Of a stretch of DNA of 64,000 nucleotides, positions 22,112 to 30,760 are shown piece after piece. The notes under the pieces were generated by a model. It searched no databases and was not told where the DNA came from. It saw nothing but the letters and a program-made list of their open reading frames with translations. A program made the translations under genes and the position numbers. Each line of letters starts with the position of its first letter. Position 1 is the stretch's first letter. The stretch is from Virgibacillus_F necropolis_A. Its GTDB lineage: Bacteria; Bacillota; Bacilli; Bacillales; Amphibacillaceae. The DNA is taken from assembly GCF_044793635.1 (NCBI RefSeq), contig NZ_CP084992.1, positions 806,001 through 870,000 on the forward strand, given 5' to 3'.

Positions 22112-22172
22112 TAAAAATTTTATCAAGGCGCGCTTCTAAAGCGCGTCTCTTTTAATGAAAGGGGCTGAATAA

Positions 22173-22817
22173 ATGGATATTATTATCGAGTCACTTCCAT
22201 ATTTATGGGAAGGGTTAAAAATAACGATTTATATATTTGTTGTAGCAATTATCTTAGGATTCATTATTGGGTTGATTTTGGCATTAATGCGATTATCTCC
22301 ATGGAAAGTCCTTAATTGGATAGCCAAAATTATTATCGATGCAATCCGGGGAACACCGATTTTAGTACAACTATTCTTTTTCTATTATGGTCTTAATTCG
22401 CTTGAATTTGTTTCACTAGATCGAACGACGGCAGGTATTATAACAGTTGCGATTAACGCGGGGGCATACTTTGCAGAAATTATCCGAGCTGGGATTCAAT
22501 CCATGGACAAGGGCCAAACGGAAGCTGCTCGTTCATTAGGTTTAACAAGTACACAGAATATGCGTCACATCATACTGCCACAAGCATTTAGAAGAATGCT
22601 TCCAACATTTACAAACCAAGGAATAATCAGCTTAAAGGATACATCCTTACTTTCGGTAATTGGTATTGCCGACCTAACACAAAAAGGGCAAGTGGTAATA
22701 GCTCGGACATTTGAAGCCTTTAATATATGGATAGCAGTCGGAATCATGTATTTCATTGTTATTTATCTATTATCATTGCTCTCTAGTTTTCTTGAAAGGA
22801 GATTTGAATTACGATGA
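22173..22817 (+). CDS. Polar amino-acid ABC transporter, permease
   Basis: A 214-residue HisM/GlnP-type permease with five predicted membrane segments. It carries the EAA loop EAARSLGLTSTQNMRHIILPQAFRRMLP (residues 112-139) that docks to the ATPase. The start ATG follows GAAAGGGGC. It lies 61 bases after the binding-protein gene and its stop overlaps the ATPase start (ATGA). The family usually works as a homodimer when only one permease gene is present. Confidence 0.9.
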   Translation: MDIIIESLPYLWEGLKITIYIFVVAIILGFIIGLILALMRLSPWKVLNWIAKIIIDAIRGTPILVQLFFFYYGLNSLEFVSLDRTTAGIITVAINAGAYFAEIIRAGIQSMDKGQTEAARSLGLTSTQNMRHIILPQAFRRMLPTFTNQGIISLKDTSLLSVIGIADLTQKGQVVIARTFEAFNIWIAVGIMYFIVIYLLSLLSSFLERRFELR

Positions 22818-23542
22818 CTATGATCGATGTAAAAAATCTAAAAAAGTCCTTTGGAAAGCTTGAAGTATTAAAAGATATTAGTGTTTCCATTAAAGAAAAA
22901 GAAGTAGTTTGCGTGATTGGCGCATCTGGCTCTGGTAAAAGTACCTTTCTTCGTTGTTTAAATCGACTCGAAGATATTACTGGTGGGCATGTTATTGTTG
23001 ATGGCCAAGATATCACGGACAAAAGTGTCAATATCAATACCGTTCGTCAAGAGGTTGGAATGGTGTTTCAACAATTTAATCTTTTCCCACATAAAACTGT
23101 TATGGAAAATATTATTCTTGCACCTATGAAAACACGTGGAACACCAAAAGAAGAAGCAGTTAAGAAGGCTGAAGAGCTTTTGGCAAAGGTTGGATTACGT
23201 GATAAAGCTGAAAGTTACCCTGGATCCTTATCAGGTGGACAAAAGCAACGTGTTGCAATTGCACGTGCTCTTGCAATGAATCCTAAAATCATGTTGTTTG
23301 ATGAACCAACGTCAGCACTTGACCCTGAAATGGTTGGTGACGTGCTGGAAGTTATGAAACAGCTTGCAATAGAGGGCATGACAATGGTTGTCGTAACACA
23401 TGAGATGGGATTTGCACGTGAGGTTGGAGATCGCGTTCTATACATTGACGAAGGGTTGATTGTAGAACAAAATGTTCCAGAAGAATTGTTTAGTAACCCG
23501 CAACATGAACGAACACAAGCATTCTTAAGTAAAGTTCTATAG
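22814..23542 (+). CDS. Polar amino-acid ABC transporter, ATP-binding protein
   Basis: 242 residues with the Walker A GASGSGKST, Q-loop FQQFNLFPH, signature LSGGQKQR, Walker B IMLFDEPTSALD and the switch histidine in VVVTHEM. This is the GlnQ/ArtM/HisP class of polar amino-acid importers. The ATG at 22814 overlaps the permease stop in an ATGA arrangement, with AAAGGAG upstream, suggesting translational coupling. A second ATG two codons later is less well placed. The operon ends at the terminator that follows. Confidence 0.93.
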   Translation: MTMIDVKNLKKSFGKLEVLKDISVSIKEKEVVCVIGASGSGKSTFLRCLNRLEDITGGHVIVDGQDITDKSVNINTVRQEVGMVFQQFNLFPHKTVMENIILAPMKTRGTPKEEAVKKAEELLAKVGLRDKAESYPGSLSGGQKQRVAIARALAMNPKIMLFDEPTSALDPEMVGDVLEVMKQLAIEGMTMVVVTHEMGFAREVGDRVLYIDEGLIVEQNVPEELFSNPQHERTQAFLSKVL

Positions 23543-23559
23543 TCAATTATTCAGAACGA

Positions 23560-23598
23560 CCGGTTAAGATCATTAGTTGATCTTAACCGGCTTTTCTT
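23560..23598 (+). terminator. Terminator of the amino-acid ABC operon
   Basis: CCGGTTAAGATCA / TGATCTTAACCGG, a perfect 13-bp stem followed by CTTTTCTTT. Confidence 0.9.
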
Positions 23599-23626
23599 TA
23601 TAGCAAGGAAAGTATAAACGAAAGTC

Positions 23627-23728
23627 TGTCTAGCTCCAGCGCCTAGCGGACAACACCCACCTCCGTACGATAAGTCAACATCGGTTCAGTCCAGTCCATA
23701 AGTCGCTTAACAGGCGCTTGTGCTTTTC
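23627..23728 (-). repeat. Class B repeat, copy B1
   Basis: On the minus strand it begins GAAAAGCACAAGCGCC immediately after the ytpB stop codon TAA (23729-23731) and ends GGCGCTGGAGCTAGACA. The 102-bp middle differs from the other copies. It could fold as a hairpin and act as a 3' end for ytpB. Confidence 0.8.
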
Positions 23729-24793
23729 TTATTTACCTGTAAATTTATAATAAAGTCTAGTATTCCAATGGAAAAATTTAGCCTGTCCCCCACTTGTATC
23801 AAGTAAGATTTTTCTCATATCTTTTCCTCCATTTAAATCCTGTACTTTTCTATCACCTAAATATAATCCCACCAAACCGTGCTGGACCATCTCATGAAAA
23901 CGTTGGTCTGGTAAATGTTGAACATGATGATGGGTTTCGTTTATAAAATATTGCAATCGTTCCTGTAAATGTGATTGACTATCATAATACGTACAAAAGT
24001 TTAAATCAGCTTCTGTTTGATCCTCATTCTGATCAATATAATAGTCTAATAAAATATGTAGTCCCTGCATATAAGGAAAATATCCACGATAAATATCTGA
24101 TGCCATTTCAGGTGACATTTTCCCACCAAGTGTATAGGAAACTAAACAAAAAATACCTAACGTTGACCCTGCAGCTGCTGAAAATTCATACCAGTTTAAT
24201 TGCGGATTATCATTTTTATTTTCAAACCAAGAGCTTAGCCTTGGTATTCTTTCATCATAATCCACATGCTTATGCACCTGTAGATCACCGTAAAGTTTAC
24301 AAAGTTCCAGAACAGTACCTTGAATGTGTTGATAGCCATTAGCATTTCCCAAAGTCATTTGACATGTCTTAACTAAATCAGTTAAATATCCCCCATCATC
24401 CTGGTCATCACGTAACCTATAATAGTTTTTGACCGAACTTTGTGGTGACAATGCATCAAGCATTGATTGATGCAATAGGCGAAAATCAGACGGATCAAGA
24501 GACGTACTTCGATCACAAAGGTTATCTAAATAATCACTAATCGTTTGATAGGCTACAATAAATCGAATAGATTCTCTCCATTTTTCATTTGCGAGAATGG
24601 CATATACGCCCCCACCCTGGCAGTGAAATCGTTTGGAGGAAATGCTTGCGAGTGCTTGTATTCGTAACTCCTTGTTCGGAATCTGTTCTGCACGACTTTT
24701 CCAGTATGCTAATTCCTGACGTACTTGCGGGAATATATGTAGATAGACTTTCCACATTAAGGAAACAGATGATGTTGGCACATGGTTTGACAA
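23729..24793 (-). CDS. ytpB: Tetraprenyl-beta-curcumene synthase (YtpB)
   Basis: This 354-residue DUF2600 protein matches YtpB, a class I-type terpene synthase lacking the usual Asp-rich signature. The family-specific DYLDNLCDR (residues 86-94) and TYYDSQSHLQERL replace the canonical DDxxD. B. subtilis YtpB converts all-trans heptaprenyl diphosphate to tetraprenyl-beta-curcumene, a precursor of C35 sesquarterpenes linked to spore membrane properties. The start is TTG at 24793, with GGAGG seven bases upstream. A class B repeat touches its stop codon. It is divergent from ytoA. Confidence 0.9.
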   Translation of the reverse strand: MSNHVPTSSVSLMWKVYLHIFPQVRQELAYWKSRAEQIPNKELRIQALASISSKRFHCQGGGVYAILANEKWRESIRFIVAYQTISDYLDNLCDRSTSLDPSDFRLLHQSMLDALSPQSSVKNYYRLRDDQDDGGYLTDLVKTCQMTLGNANGYQHIQGTVLELCKLYGDLQVHKHVDYDERIPRLSSWFENKNDNPQLNWYEFSAAAGSTLGIFCLVSYTLGGKMSPEMASDIYRGYFPYMQGLHILLDYYIDQNEDQTEADLNFCTYYDSQSHLQERLQYFINETHHHVQHLPDQRFHEMVQHGLVGLYLGDRKVQDLNGGKDMRKILLDTSGGQAKFFHWNTRLYYKFTGK

Positions 24794-24863
24794 GACACTT
24801 CCTCCATTCTATTTTAAAATTTTGTTATACTTACTTATATACCATACTTTTAGGAGGATTCAA

Positions 24864-25379
24864 ATGATACATCACTATAAAAATATTACACCAACTATTC
24901 ACGAATCAGCTTTTATAGCGAAAGATGCAGTAATTACTGGTGATGTTACGATTGGCGAAGAATCGAGTATCTGGTTTAAAACCGTAATTCGAGGCGATGT
25001 CGCACCTACGAGAATCGGCAATCGGGTTAGTGTTCAAGACCTATCGATGATTCATCAAAGCCCTAACAATACAGTAATTATAGAAGATGACGTGACAATT
25101 GGACATCAAGTTACCCTTCATTCTGCGATCATTCGTAACAACGCACTTATTGGGATGGGGTCGCTAATCTTAGATGGAGCTGAAATTGGTGAACATGCAT
25201 TCCTGGGAGCAGGTAGCCTTGTCCCACCTGGCAAAAAAATACCTCCTCGTACATTAGCATTAGGTAGACCAGCAAAGGTCGTTCGAGAACTTACAGATGA
25301 GGATTATCAGGAAATGGAACGAGTAAGAAAATCATATGTAGAAAAAGGACAATACTATAAACACAATACTTCTTTATGA
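24864..25379 (+). CDS. ytoA: Gamma-carbonic anhydrase-like hexapeptide protein YtoA
   Basis: 171 residues forming a left-handed beta-helix of hexapeptide repeats (AVITGDVTIGEESSIW, VIIEDDVTIGHQVTLH). The three metal histidines of gamma-class carbonic anhydrases are present at 64, 81 and 86 (SMIHQ, IGHQVTLHS). Enzymatic activity of YtoA homologues is not firmly shown. I start at ATG 24864, with AGGAGG seven bases upstream; an upstream in-frame ATG has no ribosome site. It is divergent from ytpB and convergent with metK. Confidence 0.88.
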   Translation: MIHHYKNITPTIHESAFIAKDAVITGDVTIGEESSIWFKTVIRGDVAPTRIGNRVSVQDLSMIHQSPNNTVIIEDDVTIGHQVTLHSAIIRNNALIGMGSLILDGAEIGEHAFLGAGSLVPPGKKIPPRTLALGRPAKVVRELTDEDYQEMERVRKSYVEKGQYYKHNTSL

Positions 25380-25384
25380 TTAGA

Positions 25385-25428
25385 AAAACGTCACGACGCC
25401 AAAAACAGACCGTCGTGACGTTTTATTA
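25385..25428. terminator. Bidirectional terminator between ytoA and metK
   Basis: AAAACGTCACGACG / CGTCGTGACGTTTT, a perfect 14-bp stem with A and T tracts on the two flanks, between convergent genes. Confidence 0.9.
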
Positions 25429-26622
25429 TTTTGTAAGAGCTTTTAATTCTTCTACTTTATCTGTTTTTTCCCAAGGGAATAAAATATCTGTCCGCCCAAA
25501 ATGACCGTATGCTGAAGTATTTCGGAATATAGGTTTTTGTAAATCTAGCATCCTGATAATTCCTGCTGGTCTTAGATCAAATAGTTTACGAACTGCTTGA
25601 ACTAAAGTTTCCTCAGAAACCTTACCAGTGCCAAATGTATTAACAGCAATGGATACTGGCTCAGCTACACCAATTGCGTATGCCAATTGCACTTCACAGG
25701 TTTTTGCTAATTCAGCAGCTACAATATTTTTCGCAACATATCTTGCTGCATATGCAGCAGAACGATCCACTTTAGTAGAATCCTTCCCGCTAAACGCTCC
25801 CCCACCATGACGAGCATATCCACCATATGTGTCAACAATGATTTTGCGGCCAGTCAAACCAGCATCGCCTTGTGGTCCACCAATTACAAATCGACCTGTA
25901 GGATTAATAAAGAATTTCGTTGTTTCATCTAATAGTTGATCTGGAACTACCGGTCGAATAACATGCTCGATTAAATCTTTTTCAATTTGTTCGGTAGTGA
26001 TATCCTGGTGATGTTGTGTTGAAATAACGATTGTATCTACTTTAACAGGATTATCATTTTCATCATACTCAACTGTCACCTGTGTTTTTCCATCTGGACG
26101 AAGGTAGTCAAGTACCTTATCCTTACGTACATCAGCTAATCGCTTCGCAAGTTTATGTGCAAGTGAAATAGCAAGTGGCATTAATTCCTCTGTTTCATCA
26201 CAAGCGTAGCCAAACATTAAACCTTGATCCCCTGCTCCAATTGCAGCGATTTCATCATCTGTCATTTTACCCTGTCGTGCCTCAAGCGCTGTATTAACAC
26301 CACCTGCAATGTCAGCTGATTGCTCATCAATTGCTGTTAGAACAGCACATGTATCAGCATCAAAACCATACTTTGCACGAGTGTAACCGATATCCTTAAT
26401 TGTTTGTCTTACCACGGCTGGAATATCTACATATGTGTTTGTAGAGATTTCACCTGAAACTAATACTAACCCAGTTGTTACAGTTGTTTCACAAGCAACA
26501 CGTGCAAGTGGATCTTTTTTTAAAATTTCATCTAAAATAGCATCTGAAATCTGATCACAAATTTTATCAGGATGCCCTTCAGTAACTGATTCAGATGTAA
26601 ATAAACGACGATTTGTAGCCAT
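25426..26622 (-). CDS. metK: S-adenosylmethionine synthetase
   Basis: The 398-residue enzyme makes SAM from methionine and ATP. The signatures GAGDQGLMFGYA (ATP-binding) and GGGAFSGKDSTKVDRSAAY (P-loop-like) are intact, and the N-terminus SESVTEGHPDKICDQISDAI is invariant in the family. GGAGG lies upstream of the ATG. Gene order metK divergent from pckA is the same as in B. subtilis. Expression is controlled by the SAM riboswitch directly upstream, giving product feedback. Confidence 0.98.
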   Translation of the reverse strand: MATNRRLFTSESVTEGHPDKICDQISDAILDEILKKDPLARVACETTVTTGLVLVSGEISTNTYVDIPAVVRQTIKDIGYTRAKYGFDADTCAVLTAIDEQSADIAGGVNTALEARQGKMTDDEIAAIGAGDQGLMFGYACDETEELMPLAISLAHKLAKRLADVRKDKVLDYLRPDGKTQVTVEYDENDNPVKVDTIVISTQHHQDITTEQIEKDLIEHVIRPVVPDQLLDETTKFFINPTGRFVIGGPQGDAGLTGRKIIVDTYGGYARHGGGAFSGKDSTKVDRSAAYAARYVAKNIVAAELAKTCEVQLAYAIGVAEPVSIAVNTFGTGKVSEETLVQAVRKLFDLRPAGIIRMLDLQKPIFRNTSAYGHFGRTDILFPWEKTDKVEELKALTK

Positions 26623-26699
26623 GTGGCTAAATCCTCCCTTTATAATGTGTTACGGATCTCTGTCTTTCCATATGTTATTATTTCAATATATTCAAAGTC

Positions 26700-26866
26700 C
26701 CGAAAACAAAAAAAGCCCTTCCTGCTATTCATGAGGAAAGGTGTTGTGGCCATTTCCTCTTATTGTTCAAGGAGTAATCCTTGCATCAGGTTAGCACCTT
26801 TTCACTAATGTGATGGTTGCTGGGTTTCATAGGGTCTGTCCCTCCACCAACTCTGAATAAGAGAGT
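26700..26866 (-). promoter_or_regulatory. SAM-I (S-box) riboswitch of metK
   Basis: On the minus strand the aptamer runs from about 26865 to 26757. It shows CTCTTATTCAGAG, GGTGGAGGGA, CCTATGAAACCCAGCAACC, GGTGCTAACCTGATGC and the closing AATAAGAG. A terminator (CCTTTCCT / AGGAAGG with seven T, 26704-26735) follows. SAM binding would stabilise the terminator and shut off metK. The rest of 26623-27074 holds the metK and pckA promoters. Confidence 0.97.
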
Positions 26867-26881
26867 ATCCGTTCGTGAATA

Positions 26882-26910
26882 ATCGTAACGAAAACAGGTT
26901 TACATGTCAA
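26882..26910 (-). promoter_or_regulatory. metK promoter
   Basis: TTGACA (26905-26910) and TACGAT (26882-26887), 17 bp apart on the minus strand, just upstream of the S-box. Confidence 0.7.
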
Positions 26911-27074
26911 CTTTTTTTGACTTTAGGAACATGGTTACATAAGATAGTATATAGAAAACTTTAGATTAGTATGGATTATTTTTATAAATGTGTTATACTA
27001 ATAACCAGATTTATAAATTCTTACAAAATATTATTTTTAAAAAATAAAATCCATCCAAAAGGTAGGTATGATAT

Positions 27075-28664
27075 ATGAAATCGGTGGAACAATCATCATT
27101 ATTACAAGAATTAACTTCGCTTAAAAACGTACAACTAAACTTATCAGTACCTCGTTTAGTTGAGAGGATATTGGATCGTAATGAAGGTACATTAATGGAA
27201 ACAGGAGCAATTCAAGCCGCTACTGGTAAATATACTGGCCGTTCACCAAAAGACAGGTTTGTTGTTCGTGATGAAACTTGCGAAAACTTAATCGATTGGG
27301 GTTCAGTAAACCAGGAGATTGATGAAGCATCATTTGATAACTTATATGAAAAAGTTGTTAACTATTTAAAAGAACAAAATGAATTATTTCATTTCAACGG
27401 TTTTGCAGGTGCTGATAAAAAATATCGTTTGCCTATTCAGGTAATTAACGAGTATGCATGGCACAACCTGTTTGCTAGACAAATGTTCATTACACCAACT
27501 GAAGATGAATTACAATCACATAACCCTGAATTCACAGTCGTTTCTGCACCTTCGTATAAAGCGGATCCAGCAGTAGATGGAACGAACTCAGAGGCTTTTG
27601 TACTTATTTCCTTTAAGAAGCGTATCATTTTAATTGGTGGAACAGAATATGCTGGAGAAATTAAAAAGTCTATTTTCTCTGTTATGAACTACCTTTTACC
27701 ACAACGTGAAGTATTATCCATGCATTGTTCTGCAAACGTTGGTCAAGAAGGTGATGTTGCATTATTCTTCGGTTTATCTGGCACAGGTAAAACAACACTT
27801 TCAGCAGATCCTTACCGCAAATTAATTGGCGATGATGAACATGGATGGAGTCCGAATGGCGTATTCAACATCGAGGGTGGTTGTTATGCGAAGTGTATTA
27901 ACCTATCACAAGAAAAAGAACCTCAAATCTATAATGCAATCCGATTTGGTTCGGTATTAGAAAACGTTATCTTTGACGAGGATACTCGTAATCCGGATTA
28001 TGATGACACATCATTAACTGAAAATACGCGTGCAGCCTATCCAATAGAAAATATAGATAATATTGTAACACCAAGTGTTGCAGGTCATCCAAACACCATT
28101 ATCTTTTTAACGGCTGACGCATCTGGTACATTACCACCTATCAGTAAGTTAACAAAAGAACAAGCAATGTATCATTTCCTAAGTGGCTACACTAGTAAAT
28201 TAGCTGGAACCGAACGTGGGGTTACTGAACCACAAGCAACATTCTCAGCTTGCTTTGGATCTCCATTCTTGCCACTTGCTCCATCAACCTATGCCAAAAT
28301 GTTAGGTGAGAAGATCGACCAATTTAACTCGAATGTATTTTTGGTAAACACAGGCTGGACTGGTGGATCATACGGCATCGGAAATCGCATGAAGCTTTCT
28401 TATACTCGTGCAATGATTCATGCGGCACTTGAAGGTGAATTAAATACTGTCGAAACAACAAAAGATGATATTTTTGGATTGGAAGCTCCAATGCACGTTC
28501 CGGGAGTTCCTGATGATGTATTAGTTCCAAAGAATACATGGGAAGATAAAGAAGCATATGACACAGAAGCGAAAAAGTTAGCTGTGAAATTCCATGAAAA
28601 CTTCAAGAAATTCACAAAAGCTGATAAAGAAATTAGTCAGGCGGGTCCACTATATAAAGCTTAA
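27075..28664 (+). CDS. pckA: Phosphoenolpyruvate carboxykinase (ATP)
   Basis: 529 residues, normal for the bacterial ATP-dependent enzyme that converts oxaloacetate to PEP in gluconeogenesis. The kinase-1a P-loop GLSGTGKTTLSADP sits near residue 235; GDDEHGWSPNGVFNIEGGCYAK gives the kinase-2 and metal-binding residues. The substrate-binding TGRSPKDRF is near residue 53. The ATG has AAAGGTAGG upstream. A TATACT -10 hexamer is visible near 26994, but the -35 is weak, as expected for a regulated gluconeogenic gene. Confidence 0.97.
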   Translation: MKSVEQSSLLQELTSLKNVQLNLSVPRLVERILDRNEGTLMETGAIQAATGKYTGRSPKDRFVVRDETCENLIDWGSVNQEIDEASFDNLYEKVVNYLKEQNELFHFNGFAGADKKYRLPIQVINEYAWHNLFARQMFITPTEDELQSHNPEFTVVSAPSYKADPAVDGTNSEAFVLISFKKRIILIGGTEYAGEIKKSIFSVMNYLLPQREVLSMHCSANVGQEGDVALFFGLSGTGKTTLSADPYRKLIGDDEHGWSPNGVFNIEGGCYAKCINLSQEKEPQIYNAIRFGSVLENVIFDEDTRNPDYDDTSLTENTRAAYPIENIDNIVTPSVAGHPNTIIFLTADASGTLPPISKLTKEQAMYHFLSGYTSKLAGTERGVTEPQATFSACFGSPFLPLAPSTYAKMLGEKIDQFNSNVFLVNTGWTGGSYGIGNRMKLSYTRAMIHAALEGELNTVETTKDDIFGLEAPMHVPGVPDDVLVPKNTWEDKEAYDTEAKKLAVKFHENFKKFTKADKEISQAGPLYKA

Positions 28665-28758
28665 TCGCAAAACTGATATTTCCCTAACGGATTCCGTTTA
28701 GCTGATTTTGTATAATAAATTACACTATATTTGTAGTGGTCTTAATTGAAAAATTAAA

Positions 28759-28796
28759 ATGGCTCAGTTCAAAAAAATGAACTGAGCCATTACTTA
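28759..28796. terminator. Terminator between pckA and the GNAT gene
   Basis: ATGGCTCAGTTCA / TGAACTGAGCCAT, a perfect 13-bp stem with a 6-A loop. It lies between convergent genes; no strong T-run follows on the plus strand. Confidence 0.7.
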
Positions 28797-28809
28797 TGTA
28801 TAGGGCTAT

Positions 28810-29364
28810 TTATATTACTTCTTCCCATTCTTCTCGTAATATACCCATTTTTATTGCATCAAAATACTCACCATCTACTTTTCTTGCATTTCTTATTCGC
28901 GCTTCTTCTTTCATTCCGAGTTTTTCTGCAACCTTCATTATTCTTATATTTCCTGACCAAGTAGACATACCTAATCTATGTAAATCAGTAGACCTGAAAA
29001 GGAAATCAATCCACAGTCCATATGCTTCGGAACCGTACCCGCCGTTCCAAAAGTCTTTATCATAAATAACAATCCCTGTTTCAAGCCAATCCGTATTTTT
29101 ATCTACCCAATGTGCACCCACGTAGCCAATCAATTTCCCATCGACACATATAATAAGTGAATCTGGAAGTCCAGGGAAAATTTCGTCTTCCCCACTCCAA
29201 ATTTTACGGTATTCTTCTTTTGTCTTTCGCTCCTCTGGTATATATGGACCATTCCATTTTTTAGCTTCTTGTTCCTTTTCATCAAATTTCCAATAATATA
29301 GTTCATCAATATACTCTTTGGTAGCTTCCTTTAGCTCGACTTTTTCTCCAATAATTTCAACCAT
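28810..29364 (-). CDS. GNAT-family N-acetyltransferase (RimJ/RimL type)
   Basis: 184 residues with a GNAT acetyl-CoA fold: DYFWNGGYGSEAYGLWIDFLF-like motif A (DKDFWNGGYGSEAYG) and the RimJ/RimL signature around HRLGMSTWSGNIRIMKVAEKLGMKEEARIRNA. Such proteins acetylate N-termini, amines or antibiotics; the substrate cannot be told. It is a lone gene. GAGGGGGA lies about 14 bases before the ATG, a rather long spacing. A MerR-type promoter lies 140 bp upstream, so it may be inducible. Confidence 0.8.
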   Translation of the reverse strand: MVEIIGEKVELKEATKEYIDELYYWKFDEKEQEAKKWNGPYIPEERKTKEEYRKIWSGEDEIFPGLPDSLIICVDGKLIGYVGAHWVDKNTDWLETGIVIYDKDFWNGGYGSEAYGLWIDFLFRSTDLHRLGMSTWSGNIRIMKVAEKLGMKEEARIRNARKVDGEYFDAIKMGILREEWEEVI

Positions 29365-29451
29365 AATATGAACTTTTCCCCCTCAATTTATCTACATACC
29401 ATTACACCAATTTCATCATAGTAATCACACTTAAACCATATCAACTAAATT

Positions 29452-29478
29452 TTACAACTTCTTCCCTCTAATTGCCAT
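29452..29478 (-). CDS. Possible 8-codon leader peptide or truncated ORF (MAIRGKKL)
   Basis: ATG at 29478 has GGAG eight to nine bases upstream and reads eight codons to TAA. It lies just downstream of the MerR-type promoter and before the GNAT gene. It may be a leader peptide, the remnant of a lost gene, or chance. Confidence 0.3.
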   Translation of the reverse strand: MAIRGKKL

Positions 29479-29502
29479 CGCTTTTAACTCCTTACAATAT
29501 TT

Positions 29503-29533
29503 AATGTAAGGTATTACGTAACGTAATAGTCAA
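29503..29533 (-). promoter_or_regulatory. MerR-type promoter/operator with 19-bp spacer
   Basis: On the minus strand TTGACT (29528-29533) and TACATT (29503-29508) are separated by 19 bp. The spacer holds the perfect palindrome ATTACGTTACGTAAT (29513-29527). Overlong spacers filled by a palindrome are the hallmark of MerR-family activation. No merR-type gene is in this window. Confidence 0.65.
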
Positions 29534-29591
29534 TTAAAAACAAAAAATACTTTGGTTAACGTTTGCTGATGAGTAAGCGCATATAGAAAAA

Positions 29592-29634
29592 GAAAATAAC
29601 GTCTCCTAGTTAAAAGGCAGGAGACGTTATTTTC
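29592..29634 (-). terminator. ytkD terminator overlapping the 3' end of the gene
   Basis: GAAAATAACGTCTCCT / AGGAGACGTTATTTTC, a 16-bp stem. The ytkD stop codon (29627-29629) lies inside the stem. Confidence 0.85.
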
Positions 29635-30106
29635 TTGATAAATATTCTTGTTTAATTTTTTTCATACAAAGTGTTAAAACATCATCTTTCATGATAAAGC
29701 TAAATTTCGCATTGTTTTGTACATTATCAGGTACCTTTTCAAATAAAACTGGTCCATACGTTTCAAAATAAGTAGGTTGATTAACAAGTTCGTTTATTAT
29801 TGCATAATAAACATTTTTTATCACAGTACCGCCCTTACCAGCAACGTAATACTGTCCAACATAGCTAATCTGCTCCACTACTCCACCAGTTTCTTCTTTC
29901 ACTTCCCGTTTCGCAGCTTGTTCAGCTGTCTCGCCATCTTCCACTTTCCCACCAGGGAACTCCATGCCCCTGTCCTTATGCTTGGTTAACAACCATTTAT
30001 TCTTATAAATACAAATTACCCAAACGTGTTTTGGTTCTTTAGAGAAATAATGGTCTTCAAATGTAAGCTTTACTTCATTGTTATAATAATCCCTAAACGT
30101 GTTCAT
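29627..30106 (-). CDS. ytkD: Nudix nucleoside triphosphatase YtkD
   Basis: The Nudix box GGKVEDGETAEQAAKREVKEETGG sits at residues 52-75 with the catalytic REVKEE intact. Size (159 residues from ATG 30106) and synteny near pckA match YtkD, which hydrolyses 8-oxo-dGTP and other nucleoside triphosphates. Upstream in-frame candidates exist: ATG 30130 has AGGA eight bases before it, TTG 30154 has no ribosome site. ATG 30106 fits the family alignment best, though its AAAGG is eleven bases away. The start is therefore uncertain by eight codons. Confidence 0.85.
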   Translation of the reverse strand: MNTFRDYYNNEVKLTFEDHYFSKEPKHVWVICIYKNKWLLTKHKDRGMEFPGGKVEDGETAEQAAKREVKEETGGVVEQISYVGQYYVAGKGGTVIKNVYYAIINELVNQPTYFETYGPVLFEKVPDNVQNNAKFSFIMKDDVLTLCMKKIKQEYLSRK

Positions 30107-30304
30107 TATTTCAGCTGCCTTTATCCCCATTTGAAAATCCTGGCTTATCGCCAAGTACTAGAGGCGATAGCCTAAGATTTTCTTATACTTTAAGTCTTAC
30201 TCTTACAGTGAAAATTAATTAATCTCTACTAATGTATTCCTTTAAAGCAGCTGCCTTAAACTACTTTTGTCAAAAGTGATTTAAATGAACCACTTCTGTT
30301 AATC

Positions 30305-30625
30305 CTATAAATGCCTATCCGATAAAATTCCCATTGATTCGATATGCTCTTTTGCTTCTTCATCACCTAAATCATACAGCATTTGATATGCCCCTGTCAT
30401 CCCACCATCATAATCATCATTCGATTTATCATTATGATAGGACATGATTGGCACATGCGCACGGAAGAATGCGCGGGTGTTCGCTTGATCCATGTCATTT
30501 AACTTTTCCCTGAGTAATATTACCTCTTCCTCCGTTGCATGAATGATAAAATCCTGATTATTACCATATTTTATTTGTGATACTTCTTGTGTACCCATAT
30601 TAACATAAAACTTTTTCTTTTCCAT
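30305..30625 (-). CDS. Conserved Bacillaceae protein of unknown function
   Basis: A 106-residue acidic cytoplasmic protein (KKFYVNMGTQEVSQI, FFRAHVPIMSYHNDKSND, YDLGDEEAKEHIESMGIL). I recognise this as a widespread Bacillaceae protein sometimes labelled hydrolase without evidence; no catalytic motif is visible. The start is ATG 30625 with AGGAGGT six bases upstream; an open frame extends 15 codons further but without a ribosome site. It stands alone between ytkD and the siderophore ATPase gene. Confidence 0.75.
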   Translation of the reverse strand: MEKKKFYVNMGTQEVSQIKYGNNQDFIIHATEEEVILLREKLNDMDQANTRAFFRAHVPIMSYHNDKSNDDYDGGMTGAYQMLYDLGDEEAKEHIESMGILSDRHL

Positions 30626-30760
30626 TCTGCACCTCCTACTTATTAATTTGGCTAAAAATGAAGGAAGCATGTATGGAAAGAAAAATATTTATTAAACATA
30701 CGAAAAAACTGGCATAAAAAGCATCCACGATGTCTTTTATGCCAGCCTAGGGTATTTAGA

